Below are positions 18,710-32,025 of a stretch of 64,000 nt of DNA, in pieces (within the stretch, counting starts at the first letter, position 1; each line of letters begins with the position of its first letter). Source of the DNA: Neobacillus sp. SuZ13 (GTDB lineage: Bacteria > Bacillota > Bacilli > Bacillales > Cytobacillaceae); assembly GCF_030123365.1 (NCBI RefSeq), contig NZ_CP126107.1, positions 1,721,501 through 1,785,500 of the forward strand. Direction: 5' to 3'. The notes under the pieces are model-generated. The model was not told the origin of the DNA and did not search any database. It worked only from the letters and a program-made list of their open reading frames with translations. A program made the translations under genes and the position numbers.

Positions 18710-21700
18710 ACGTACAGATATCAACTCCATTTTAGTAATCGGTTCAGGACCCATTGTCATTGGGCAGGCAGCAGAGTTTGACTATGCTGGTGCCCAAGCA
18801 TGTATCGCTCTGAAAGAAGAAGGCTACCGTGTTATTCTAGTTAACTCAAATCCGGCTACCATCATGACGGATACAGAGATGGCAGATGCTGTTTATATCG
18901 AACCCTTGACTGTGGAATTCGTCAGCAGAATCATTCGCAAAGAACGTCCAGATGCACTGCTCGCGACTCTTGGTGGACAAACAGGTCTTAACCTAGCGGT
19001 GGATCTTACAAAATCAGGCGTCTTAGCTGAATGTGAAGTAGAAATTCTTGGCACGAAACTTTCAGCGATTAACCAAGCAGAGGATCGCGACCTTTTCCGC
19101 AGCCTAATGAATGAATTAAACGAACCAGTTCCAGATAGTGAAATCATTCATGAATTAGCAGAAGCAAAAGCATTTGTTGAAAAAATTGGCTTCCCTGTCA
19201 TTGTCCGTCCAGCGTTTACATTAGGAGGAACAGGCGGCGGTATCTGTCATAATGACGAGGAATTAGAAGAAATCGTTACTAGCGGCTTAAAGCACAGCCC
19301 TGTAAATCAATGTTTACTAGAAAAAAGTATCGCAGGCTTCAAGGAAATAGAATATGAGGTAATGCGTGATGCAAACGACAATGCCATTGTTGTTTGTAAC
19401 ATGGAAAACATCGATCCTGTCGGCGTACACACTGGAGATTCCATTGTTGTAGCGCCGAGCCAAACATTAAGTGACCGTGAGTACCAGCTGCTTCGCAATG
19501 TTTCATTAAAAATTATTCGTGCCTTAGGAATTGAAGGCGGCTGTAATGTTCAGCTGGCATTAGATCCATACAGCTTCAACTACTATATTATTGAAGTAAA
19601 TCCACGAGTTAGCCGTTCTTCGGCATTAGCGTCAAAAGCAACCGGTTATCCAATTGCTAAGCTTGCAGCTAAAATCGCCGTTGGCTTAACACTTGATGAA
19701 ATGTTAAATCCGGTAACAGGAAAAACCTATGCAAGCTTTGAACCGGCACTAGATTATATCGTAACCAAAATCCCTAGATGGCCGTTTGACAAGTTTGAAT
19801 CAGGTAACCGTTCCCTAGGGACACAAATGAAAGCAACGGGAGAAATTATGGCGATTGGCCGTACATTTGAAGAATCTCTTTTGAAAGCGATCCGCTCCCT
19901 TGAGGCAGGGGTTTACCATTTCGAATTAAACGACGCTTTAGTAATCGATGATGAATTACTCGAAAAACGGATACGCAAAGCAGGGGACGAACGCCTCTTT
20001 TACATCGCAGAAGGGTTAAAACGTGGATTAACCATAGAGAAGATTCATGACTGGAGTAAAATTGACTTATTCTTCCTAAAGAAGATGGAAGGAATTATCG
20101 AACTGGAAAAAGAAATTGCTGCAAATCCTTTTGAAACGGAAATCTTCATTGAAGCAAAACAAAAAGGCTTTACAGATAAAAAAATTGCTCAGCTATGGAA
20201 TACATCTGAACAAGAAATTAATAAGACTAGAAAAGATCTCGGAATTATCCCAGTATATAAAATGGTTGACACATGTGCAGCTGAATTTGAATCAGCAACA
20301 CCATACTACTATGGCACCTATGAAGAAGAAAACGAGTCAATTGTAACGTCGAAAAATAGTGTTATTGTTCTTGGTTCCGGTCCAATCCGCATCGGCCAGG
20401 GCATTGAATTTGATTATGCGACCGTACACTCTGTAAAAGCCATTAAAGAAGCAGGCTATGAAGCGATTATCATTAATAATAATCCAGAAACAGTATCAAC
20501 GGATTTCAGTATTTCTGATAAGCTATACTTCGAACCACTTACGATCGAAGATGTGATGAGTATTATTGACTTAGAGAAACCAATAGGGGTAGTCGTCCAG
20601 TTTGGCGGACAAACCGCAATCAACTTAGCTGCTAAACTTGAAGAAAACGGCGTGAAAATTCTTGGAACAAGCTTAGAAGACTTAGACCGTGCTGAAAATC
20701 GTGATAAATTTGAACAAGCGCTTGTGCAGTTAAACATCCCACAGCCATTAGGGAAAACAGCTATGTCAGTGGAACAGGCACTTGTGATTGCCACCGAAAT
20801 CGGTTATCCGGTCCTTGTCCGTCCGTCCTATGTACTAGGTGGAAGAGCAATGGAAATTGTTTACCGTGAAGAAGAACTTCTTTACTATATGAAAAACGCT
20901 GTTAAAGTGAATCCAGAGCATCCAGTCTTGATTGACCGATATTTAACAGGAAAAGAAATTGAAGTTGATGCTATCTGCGACGGTACTAATGTCTTAATCC
21001 CAGGTATCATGGAACATATCGAACGAGCTGGTGTCCACTCAGGTGACTCGATTGCAGTTTACCCTTCGCAAACTTTAAGTGAAAAAGTGAAACAAACACT
21101 TGTGGAGTATACAGAGAAATTAGCGAAAGGGTTAAATATTATTGGATTACTTAACATTCAATATGTTCTTGCAGGAGACGAAGTGTTTGTTCTAGAGGTG
21201 AACCCAAGATCAAGCCGTACCGTTCCTTTCTTAAGTAAAATTACGAATATCCCAATGGCAAAAATTGCGACAAAAGCAATCCTTGGGGTATCGATTCTCG
21301 ACCAAGGCTACATCCCAGGTCTTGTCACTGAAAAAGAAGGAGTATATGTCAAAGTTCCTGTATTCTCTTTCGCCAAACTGAAGAGTGTCGATATCACGCT
21401 TGGGCCAGAAATGAAGTCAACTGGAGAAGTCATGGGTAAGGATGTAACATTGGAAAAGGCTTTATATAAAGGATTAGTTGCATCAGGCATGAAAATTCAG
21501 CCATTCGGCACTGTATTGTTTACAGTTTCCGATAAAGATAAAGAAGAAGCATTAAAGCTTGCGAAGCGTTTCTCTGCAATCGGCTATCGTTTAATGGCAA
21601 CAAGCGGTACAGCAGCTGTTCTAGAATCTGCAGGCCTAAGAGTAAAATTGGTTGGAAAAATTGGTTCAGAAGGAAAAACGCTGTTAGATGTAATCCATAA

Positions 21701-21904
21701 TGGAGAAGCCCAGTTCATTATCAATACACTAACGAAGGGCAAACAGCCTGAACGTGACGGGTTTAGAATTCGCCGGGAAGCAGTTGAAAATGGAGTCCCA
21801 TGCTTAACTTCACTTGACACGGCTGATGCGATCTTAAAAGTAATTGAATCAATGAACTTTTCAGCAGAACCAATGGCAGCGATGAAAAAGGAGGCCGTGT
21901 TTGC

Positions 21905-21908
<4 letters not shown>
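18702..21908 (+). CDS. carB: carbamoyl-phosphate synthase large chain (pyrimidine-specific)
   Basis: The large subunit (PyrAB) makes carbamoyl phosphate from bicarbonate, ammonia and two ATP. The 1068-residue protein has two homologous ATP-grasp halves, each starting with an IGSGPI(R)IGQ(A/G)xEFDYA motif (residues about 12-30 and 555-580). The C-terminal MGS-like allosteric domain (about 930-1060) binds UMP or PRPP. Family metal and ATP sites such as [15 protein letters not shown] and [15 protein letters not shown] are intact. It overlaps pyrK by four bases (ATGA). Confidence 0.98.
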
Positions 21909-24300
<2,392 letters not shown>

Positions 24301-24304
<4 letters not shown>

Positions 24305-24948
24305 AAAATTTAATTGCAGAAAAATTACTAGAAATCAACGCGGTTGCCTTGAAGCCCGAGGAGCCCTTTACATGGGCATCAGGACTTCGTTCCCCAATCT
24401 ATTGTGATAATCGCTTAACACTATCCTACCCTGAGGTAAGAAAAGCAATTGCTGCAGGACTGAAGCAGCTGATTGAAGAAAATTTTCCTGGGACGGAGGT
24501 CATTGCAGGAACTGCAACGGCTGGTATCCCTCATGCGGCATGGGTCAGCGACCTAATGGACCTTCCTATGTGCTACGTTCGTTCGAAAGCAAAAGGTCAT
24601 GGTAAAGGGAATCAGATTGAAGGAAAAGCAGAGGCAGGTCAAAAGGTAGTTGTTGTAGAAGATTTAATCTCAACTGGAGGCAGTGTGATCACCGCTGTTC
24701 AAGCATTAAAGGAAGCTGGCTGTGACGTGCTTGGAGTAGTATCCATTTTTACATATGGCCTTGAAAAGGGAAAAGAACTACTTCAGGAAAATGAGATTGC
24801 TAGTAAATCACTGACTGATTTTGAAACATTAATAGAAGTAGCGATTTCTAAGGGTATCGTTACTGAAGATGATCAGAAGAGTCTCCTGTTATGGAGTAAA
24901 AACCCCGCTGAATGGAGCAGTCAGTTCTTGGAAACACAGATTCGTTGA
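24301..24948 (+). CDS. pyrE: orotate phosphoribosyltransferase
   Basis: PyrE transfers ribose-5-phosphate from PRPP to orotate, giving OMP. The 215-residue type I PRTase has the PRPP loop [18 protein letters not shown], the flexible loop region [13 protein letters not shown], and the N-terminal [16 protein letters not shown]. The start overlaps the pyrF stop, and the SD is AGGGAG. It is the last gene of the operon and runs into a strong terminator. The order pyrF-pyrE after pyrK-pyrD matches B. subtilis. Confidence 0.97.
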
Positions 24949-24956
24949 TAAACAGA

Positions 24957-24997
24957 AAAGAGGGCATCCAAGACTTTGCGGATGCCCTCTTTTTCTA
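24957..24997. terminator. bidirectional terminator of pyrE and rqcH
   Basis: AGAGGGCATCC (24959-24969) pairs with GGATGCCCTCT (24980-24990). A-rich sequence on the left and TTTTTCT on the right give U-runs in both directions. The rqcH stop (24995-24997) touches it. Confidence 0.85.
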
Positions 24998-26704
24998 TTT
25001 CTTCAATTTAAGTACCATTTCCTCATCTGGCGTGACATATACTGTCTGTTGATTATCATAAATCACAAACCCTGGCTTTGCCCCACTTGGTTTTTTTACA
25101 AATCGGACCTTTGTAAAATCAACAGGGACAGAGCTGGAATTGCGCGCCTTACTGAAATAGGAGGCTAAAATGGCAGCTTCTCGAATCGTTTCACTAGATG
25201 GTTCTTTGCTGCGAATTACCACGTGTGAGCCAGGGATATCTTTTGTATGAAGCCAAATCTCATCCCTTGCTGCCAATTTATTTGTTAAATAATCATTTTG
25301 CTTATTATTTTTGCCAACGATAATATCTGTACCATCACTAGATAAAAAATAATCTAATACTGGCTTGGCATTCTGTGCCTTCTTCAATTTCTTTTTTTGC
25401 CGTTCCCGAATATAGCCGCCCTCTACAAGTTCTTCCCGAATCTCTTGAATATCCTTAGGGGAGGCAGCTTGTACCTGCTGTAATAAATTATCAAAGTAGG
25501 AAACTTCAACTTGGGCTTTCTCGATTTGCTCAATAACAATTTCAACTGCATTTTTTGCCTTCTGGTATTTGGAAAAATACTTTTGGGCATTTTCAGATGG
25601 TGTCTTCCGCGGGTCTAATGGAATGATAATCGTCCCACCTAATTCATCATAATAATCGAGCACTTCAATTTCACGCATTCCTTTATTGGCTGCATATAAA
25701 TTTGCCGTTAACAGTTCTCCATAGCGTTGAAATTGTTCTGCACGCTCAGCTTCTTTTAATGTAACGTTCAGTTTGTCAATTTTCTTTTCATTCTTTTCTT
25801 TTTCATTATGAATAAATCGTTCAATATCATTTCCTTGCTGTTTAACCCGATCTCTTTCGGCTTTGCCAAAATAAAAACGGTCAAGCATTTCACTTAGCGT
25901 GGGATATGTTTTTATTTCTCCTCTCAGATGCTCAAGTGGAAATAAGTAAAATGCGTCCTTCCCGCCTGCCGAGATAATGGAGGGGAAAATATCACCTGAT
26001 TCAACTTTTTTAACCATACTTATAAACGTTCCCGGGACAGTAGCACGATTGGCAAGGCCACTTTGGAATATTACTTCTTTAGCGAATAGGGGTGAAATCC
26101 CAGCAAATTGTTCAACTAATTGGCGGTCAATCTTCCCTGCATTGAAATCAATTTTTCTTAATAGATCGTCTTGGTCACAATGGAATGGATTTTGCTTATG
26201 CTGTTCTGGTGGAAAAACATAAGGCTGTCCTGGCATAATTGCCCTGTGGCTGTTCACCGCAAAGGAGACATGCTTGATGCTGTCAAGAATGATATTCCGG
26301 GATTTATCAACGAGGACAATATTGCTGTGTCTACCCATAATTTCAATAATTAATTGTTTGTAGCTAATATCCCCAATCTCATTCCGGCCCTTAATTTCTA
26401 GAACAATCATTCGATCGGTTTCTTTTTGATATAAATCCTCTAATATATAACCCTCGATATGTTTCCTGAGCAGCATACAAAACATTGGCGGTTCACTTGG
26501 ATTTTCATACGCCTCTTCCGTGAATTGAACTCGTGCATAGCTTGGGTGCGCCGATAATAGCAGTTTTTGATTTACCCCATTGGCGCGAATGGTGAGAATC
26601 ACTTCATTTTTATAGGGCTGATGAACTTTATTAATCCTTCCGCCCTTTAACGAACGGACAAGTTCATCGACCATTGCTTTTGTAAATAAACCATCAAATG
26701 ACAT
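24995..26704 (-). CDS. rqcH: ribosome quality control factor RqcH
   Basis: RqcH (YloA, NEMF/Rqc2 family) binds stalled 50S subunits and recruits tRNA-Ala to add C-terminal alanine tails that mark nascent chains for ClpXP. The 569-residue protein has the NFACT-N domain (MSFDGLFTKAM, GGRINKVHQPY, EIMGRHSNIVLVD), a coiled-coil middle (about 270-420) and the NFACT-R domain (DEIWLHTKDIPGSHVVIR). The start is ATG 26704 on the minus strand, eight bases after AAGGA; an ATG three codons earlier abuts that SD. It faces pyrE and diverges from yloB. Confidence 0.96.
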   Translation of the reverse strand: MSFDGLFTKAMVDELVRSLKGGRINKVHQPYKNEVILTIRANGVNQKLLLSAHPSYARVQFTEEAYENPSEPPMFCMLLRKHIEGYILEDLYQKETDRMIVLEIKGRNEIGDISYKQLIIEIMGRHSNIVLVDKSRNIILDSIKHVSFAVNSHRAIMPGQPYVFPPEQHKQNPFHCDQDDLLRKIDFNAGKIDRQLVEQFAGISPLFAKEVIFQSGLANRATVPGTFISMVKKVESGDIFPSIISAGGKDAFYLFPLEHLRGEIKTYPTLSEMLDRFYFGKAERDRVKQQGNDIERFIHNEKEKNEKKIDKLNVTLKEAERAEQFQRYGELLTANLYAANKGMREIEVLDYYDELGGTIIIPLDPRKTPSENAQKYFSKYQKAKNAVEIVIEQIEKAQVEVSYFDNLLQQVQAASPKDIQEIREELVEGGYIRERQKKKLKKAQNAKPVLDYFLSSDGTDIIVGKNNKQNDYLTNKLAARDEIWLHTKDIPGSHVVIRSKEPSSETIREAAILASYFSKARNSSSVPVDFTKVRFVKKPSGAKPGFVIYDNQQTVYVTPDEEMVLKLKK

Positions 26705-26737
26705 GGAAAACATCCTTTACTACATTCATATGAATTA

Positions 26738-26766
26738 ATTATAGCTTACTAAAAAAAGACTGTCTT
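26738..26766 (-). promoter_or_regulatory. SigA promoter of rqcH
   Basis: On the minus strand, AAGACA (26761-26766) and TATAAT (26738-26743) have a 17-bp spacer. The start would be near 26731, about 27 bases before the rqcH ATG. Confidence 0.5.
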
Positions 26767-26847
26767 ATTTTAACTTATTATCTAATTTATCTTTCACTAT
26801 ATCATAGCATTTTTTGGGACGACCCTGAATAAGCTTTCTTTAGGAAT

Positions 26848-26966
26848 GAAAAGCGGAAACGCCTGGTCAGCCCCGACAAGCGCTGGAGGGCATGACGGTG
26901 AAGTCGTTCTTTGACTTCATCGGCAGGACCGAAGCGACCTCGAGGGGCTAGGCGTTGGAGCTAGAC
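26848..26966. repeat. family B intergenic repeat, long copy
   Basis: This 119-bp element begins GAAAAGCGGAAACGCC and ends AGGCGTTGGAGCTAGAC. The same ends bound the 34-bp copy at 53398 and the 55-bp copy at 61950. Its core holds an internal hairpin, GGTGAAGTC against GACTTCATC (around 26897-26921). It lies between the divergent genes rqcH and yloB and has no coding potential. Confidence 0.75.
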
Positions 26967-27002
26967 TAAACAAGGTATTAAAGGGGGAAGTGAGATGGTC
27001 GG

Positions 27003-29681
27003 ATGAAATTCCATGAAATGAAGATAGATCAAGTAGAAAAGGCCCTAGAAACCGACTTTTCTTCTGGATTATCGCAGGAAGAAGTAAAAAAACGGGTGAA
27101 GCTGCACGGTCTAAATGAATTGGACGAAGGAGAAAAGCAATCAGCTTTACTCTTATTTTTTAGTCAATTTAAGGATTTTATGGTCTTAGTTCTACTTGCT
27201 GCTACACTGATATCTGGGTTGCTTGGTGAATACATTGATGCCATTGCGATTATCGCCATCGTCATTATTAATGGCTTTCTAGGCTTCTATCAAGAAAGAA
27301 GAGCAGAGAAATCACTTCAGGCTTTAAAGGAATTATCTGCTCCACAAGTTTCAGTGCTTCGGGATGGACAGTGGATCAAGATCCCATCGAAAGAAATTGT
27401 TATTGGGGATGTTTTGAAGTTTACTAGCGGGGACCGAATTGGTGCAGATGTGAGGGTAATTGAATCAAAAAGTTTAGAGATTGAAGAATCGGCCCTTACA
27501 GGTGAGTCTGTTCCTGTTTCTAAACATATCGAAGCATTAGCTAATCCAAACCCAGGAATAGGTGATATGGAGAATATTGCCTTTATGGGTACAATGATTA
27601 CGAGGGGTAGCGGTGTTGGAGTCGTCATTGCAACAGGAATGAAAACAGCTATGGGGCAAATTGCTGATTTACTCCAAAATGCAGAGACACAGGATACACC
27701 ATTACAGCGGCGCTTAGAACAATTGGGAAAAATTTTAATAACTGTCGCATTGTTGTTAACTGTTCTGGTTGTAGTGGTTGGTGTTTTAAGGGGCCACGAC
27801 ATCTATGAGATGTTTTTAGCAGGTGTTTCACTTGCTGTTGCCGCCATTCCAGAGGGGCTCCCAGCGATTGTCACAGTAGCATTATCCCTTGGTGTCCAAA
27901 AAATGATTAAGAAAAATGCGATTGTTAGGAAGCTTCCAGCGGTTGAAACACTTGGCTGTGCATCGGTCATTTGTTCAGATAAAACGGGAACGATGACGCA
28001 AAACAAAATGACCGTTACCCACTTATGGAGCGGAGGGCAAACCTGGACTGTAGATGGTGTCGGTTATCAACCCCAAGGAAATTTTTATAGAAATGAACGA
28101 AATATTAACCCTAGAGATGAAAAAGCACTGCAGCAGATGCTGATTTTTGGGATGTTATGCAATCATTCAGATTTAGTTGTCAGGGATGATGATTATTTTC
28201 TTGATGGAGATCCAACTGAAGGAGCACTATTAGTAAGTGCTATGAAAGCAGGCTTTGATCGTACAAAATTATTAGATGAATTTACAATTATTAAAGAATT
28301 CCCCTTTGATTCCGCACGTAAGATGATGAGTGTGCATGTTCAAGACAAGCAGGGACGGAATTTCATTGTCACCAAAGGGGCGCCAGATGTCCTATTAGGA
28401 ATTAGTGAATCTGTCCTTTGGGACGAGAGAACCCAATTTTTAAATAAAGAAACACAGGTTAAAGTACAAGAGGCAATAAACGGTCTTGCGTCACAGGCTC
28501 TTCGAACAATTGCGATTGCCTTTAAACCAATTCAGGCTAATACCGTTATATTAAGTGAGCATGAGGCAGAGAAGAATCTAACCCTAATTGGTATCCAGGG
28601 AATGATAGACCCGCCAAGACCTGAAGTGAAAAAGGCTGTCAAGGAATGTAAGGAGGCAGGCATAAAAACAGTTATGATTACTGGTGACCATGTGATCACA
28701 GCAAAAGCAATTGCCTCCCAACTTGGAATCATAACCAATAAGAGTAAGGTTATTGATGGAAATGCCCTATCGCAAATGTCTGTAGAAGAATTGGAAGAAG
28801 TCGTTGATGATGTTTCCGTCTTCGCCAGAGTATCACCAGAGCATAAACTGAAAATTGTAAAAGCAATACAAAATCGCGGCCATATTGTTGCGATGACGGG
28901 TGATGGAGTAAATGATGCTCCAGCCATTAAAGCAGCTGATATTGGAGTAGCGATGGGAATTACCGGTACAGATGTTGCAAAAGAGGCATCTGCACTAGTT
29001 CTGTTGGACGATAACTTTGCGACAATTAAGGCAGCGATTGTTGAAGGTAGAAATATATACGAAAACATCCGAAAATTTGTCCGATACTTACTAGCTTCCA
29101 ATGTTGGTGAAATTTTGGTTATGTTGTTTGCGATGGTTTTAGCGCTGCCACTCCCGCTGATCCCTATACAAATTCTATGGGTTAATTTGGTAACAGATGG
29201 ATTGCCAGCGATGGCACTTGGACTTGATAGACCAGAAGAAAATGTGATGAAACGTAAGCCACGCAGCCCAGATGAAGGTGTTTTTTCGCGCGGGTTAGGC
29301 TGGAAAGTTGTATCGCGGGGCTTTTTAATAGGGGTTGTAACATTATTGTCCTTCATTGTTGTCTATCATAACGATCCGACACAGTTGCAATATGCACAAA
29401 CTGTTGCTTTTGCAACACTCGTTATGGCACAGCTCATTCATGTATTTGATTGCCGCAGTGAAAAATCAGTTCTTTCGAGAAATCCTTTTGGAAATCAGTA
29501 TCTTGTTTGGGCGGTGATTTCGTCACTAGTGTTGATGCTGGTAGTTATCTATTACCAGCCATTACAGCCTGTTTTTCATACGCTCCCGATTGCAGCTAAG
29601 GATTGGTTGCTGATTGTTGGGTTATCATCGATTCCAACTTTTTTACTAGCAGGTTCATTTTTGTTAAGAAAAACAAAATAA
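27003..29681 (+). CDS. yloB: P-type Ca2+-transporting ATPase (SERCA-like, YloB)
   Basis: This is a P2A-type cation pump; B. subtilis YloB is a Ca2+ ATPase linked to sporulation. The 892-residue protein has an actuator domain with LTGES (near residue 165), PEGLP in helix M4, the phosphorylation motif DKTGT (Asp about residue 326), TGD and GDGVNDAPAIK, and ten expected membrane helices including NLVTDGLPAMALG. The ATG at 27003 is 12 bases after AAGGGGGAAG, rather far, but the N-terminus MKFHEM matches the B. subtilis protein. It ends in a strong hairpin. Confidence 0.94.
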   Translation: MKFHEMKIDQVEKALETDFSSGLSQEEVKKRVKLHGLNELDEGEKQSALLLFFSQFKDFMVLVLLAATLISGLLGEYIDAIAIIAIVIINGFLGFYQERRAEKSLQALKELSAPQVSVLRDGQWIKIPSKEIVIGDVLKFTSGDRIGADVRVIESKSLEIEESALTGESVPVSKHIEALANPNPGIGDMENIAFMGTMITRGSGVGVVIATGMKTAMGQIADLLQNAETQDTPLQRRLEQLGKILITVALLLTVLVVVVGVLRGHDIYEMFLAGVSLAVAAIPEGLPAIVTVALSLGVQKMIKKNAIVRKLPAVETLGCASVICSDKTGTMTQNKMTVTHLWSGGQTWTVDGVGYQPQGNFYRNERNINPRDEKALQQMLIFGMLCNHSDLVVRDDDYFLDGDPTEGALLVSAMKAGFDRTKLLDEFTIIKEFPFDSARKMMSVHVQDKQGRNFIVTKGAPDVLLGISESVLWDERTQFLNKETQVKVQEAINGLASQALRTIAIAFKPIQANTVILSEHEAEKNLTLIGIQGMIDPPRPEVKKAVKECKEAGIKTVMITGDHVITAKAIASQLGIITNKSKVIDGNALSQMSVEELEEVVDDVSVFARVSPEHKLKIVKAIQNRGHIVAMTGDGVNDAPAIKAADIGVAMGITGTDVAKEASALVLLDDNFATIKAAIVEGRNIYENIRKFVRYLLASNVGEILVMLFAMVLALPLPLIPIQILWVNLVTDGLPAMALGLDRPEENVMKRKPRSPDEGVFSRGLGWKVVSRGFLIGVVTLLSFIVVYHNDPTQLQYAQTVAFATLVMAQLIHVFDCRSEKSVLSRNPFGNQYLVWAVISSLVLMLVVIYYQPLQPVFHTLPIAAKDWLLIVGLSSIPTFLLAGSFLLRKTK

Positions 29682-29685
29682 AGTG

Positions 29686-29694
29686 TGTTATAAT
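29686..29694 (+). promoter_or_regulatory. extended -10 element before yloC
   Basis: TGTTATAAT is a perfect extended -10, starting four bases after the yloB stop. No good -35 is seen at 16-18 bp. If used, the transcript would begin at the foot of the following hairpin. Confidence 0.4.
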
Positions 29695-29696
29695 CC

Positions 29697-29737
29697 AAAA
29701 GGTAATAGATTCCACTCTATTACCTTTTGTCTTTTTT
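29697..29737 (+). terminator. terminator of yloB
   Basis: A perfect 12-bp stem (29697-29708 with 29717-29728) and 8-nt loop is followed by GTCTTTTTT. Confidence 0.8.
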
Positions 29738-29787
29738 GAAAAATTTAGGGAGCAGATCAATTTTTCAAGAGATTGGATGTGCACAAA

Positions 29788-30663
29788 ATGGTAACTAGTA
29801 TGACGGGGTTCGGAAGAGCTAAGGCAGAGTCAGATTTATTCTCTGTTAATGTGGAAATAAAAACAGTAAACCACCGTTTTTGTGAAATGAATATCCGCAT
29901 GCCCAGGCAGCTATTAAAAATAGAAGATCGTTTGAAAAAGAAACTAAGTCAGTATATCCGCCGTGGCAGAGTTGAAGTTTATGTCAGCTTAGAGGGTGAA
30001 GGTAGCGTAACCCGGAAAGTACATGTTGATTGGAAACTCCTTGATGAATATTCTCAAATTATCAATCAGGTACATGAAAAGTATAATGTTGAAGGAATAG
30101 TCACACTTCAGGATTTACTTAGTCGAAGTGAACTCTTACATATTGAAGAAAGTGAAATCGGCAATGATGAGCTTGAAAAGCTAGTTCTAGAAGCAACAGA
30201 GGAAGCTGCCAATTTATTAAAACAAATGCGATTGGCAGAAGGAGATGAATTAAAAAAGGATTTGCTCGCTATCTTGTCACAATTAGAATTTAATGTGATA
30301 GAACTTCAAAAATTCGCTCCACTCGTTGTTCAATCATATAAAGAGCGCTTAACAAAAAGGATGGAAGAATTCGTTAATGGCCAATTGGATGAAACGAGGA
30401 TATTAACCGAAGTTGCCGTTTTTGCTGATAAAGCAGATATCAGTGAAGAAATTACCCGGTTAAAAAGCCATATTCAACAGTTCTTGCATACCCTGCAAAG
30501 TATGGAACCAATTGGAAGAAAGTTAGACTTTATCGTTCAAGAAATGAACAGAGAAGCAAATACGATTGGATCAAAAGCAAATGACTCCAACATTGCTAAA
30601 CAGGTGGTTGATATTAAAAGTTTGCTCGAGAAGCTGAAGGAACAGGTTCAAAATATCGAGTGA
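29788..30663 (+). CDS. yloC: YicC/YloC-family endoribonuclease
   Basis: This belongs to the YicC family, whose E. coli and Bacillus members are described as endoribonucleases acting on structured or small RNAs. The 291-residue protein has the N-terminal signature SMTGFGRAKAE, RMPRQLLKIEDRLKKKL, and the C-terminal signature EMNREANTIGSKANDS. The start is put at ATG 29788 to fit MVxSMTGFG in homologues; TTG 29773 and GTG 29779 are in frame and the SD is weak, so this is uncertain. It heads the conserved yloC-remA-gmk-rpoZ run. Confidence 0.92.
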   Translation: MVTSMTGFGRAKAESDLFSVNVEIKTVNHRFCEMNIRMPRQLLKIEDRLKKKLSQYIRRGRVEVYVSLEGEGSVTRKVHVDWKLLDEYSQIINQVHEKYNVEGIVTLQDLLSRSELLHIEESEIGNDELEKLVLEATEEAANLLKQMRLAEGDELKKDLLAILSQLEFNVIELQKFAPLVVQSYKERLTKRMEEFVNGQLDETRILTEVAVFADKADISEEITRLKSHIQQFLHTLQSMEPIGRKLDFIVQEMNREANTIGSKANDSNIAKQVVDIKSLLEKLKEQVQNIE

Positions 30664-30723
30664 ACCTTGTTTAGAAAAGGTTTGAGACGGTCAAAATATA
30701 TTATTAATGATTGGATGAAGACC

Positions 30724-31613
<890 letters not shown>

Positions 31614-31614
31614 G

Positions 31615-31833
31615 ATGTTATATCCTTCTATTGATTCTTTGCTTGAAAAAATTGATTCTAAATACTCACTAGTGTCCGTAGCTGCAAAACGTGCACGGGT
31701 AATGTCCCAAGTAAAGGATGAAAGATTACCAAAATATGTTTCCCATAAGCATGTTGGTAAAGCACTTGAGGAAATTTATAGTGGTGAATTAACGTACCGG
31801 ATTTCTAAAAAGGCAGATGCATCTGCTGAATAA
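31615..31833 (+). CDS. rpoZ: RNA polymerase omega subunit
   Basis: Omega assists beta' folding and polymerase stability. The 72-residue protein has the typical [20 protein letters not shown] start and the VAAKRARVM helix, then KPxxKALEEI-type sequence ([18 protein letters not shown]). CTGGAGG at 31599-31605 fixes ATG 31615. It closes the yloC-remA-gmk-rpoZ unit and ends before a terminator. Confidence 0.96.
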   Translation: MLYPSIDSLLEKIDSKYSLVSVAAKRARVMSQVKDERLPKYVSHKHVGKALEEIYSGELTYRISKKADASAE

Positions 31834-31864
31834 TATATAATTATATGATTAGAAATCATTAGAG

Positions 31865-31910
31865 AAGGCGTGACAACAGGGAGAAACCTTACGTGTCAGC
31901 CTTTTTTATT
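31865..31910 (+). terminator. terminator of gmk-rpoZ
   Basis: AAGGCGTGACA (31865-31875) pairs with TGTCAGCCTT (31894-31903), with one bulge, followed by TTTTATTTT. Confidence 0.75.
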
Positions 31911-32025
31911 TTGGAGATTCTATTTTTAGTGGATTTTGTCGAATGATAGTAGGTAAAAGATGAAAATTTGCATTCATTCTTGCATAATAAAAGAAAGACT
32001 AATGGACTAAGAAGCGGGGGAAGCA

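Noticed and set aside
28532..29356. 274-residue open frame on the minus strand
   Set aside because: It lies wholly antisense to the strongly conserved yloB and its product is low-complexity Ser/Thr/Ile-rich. It is a shadow.
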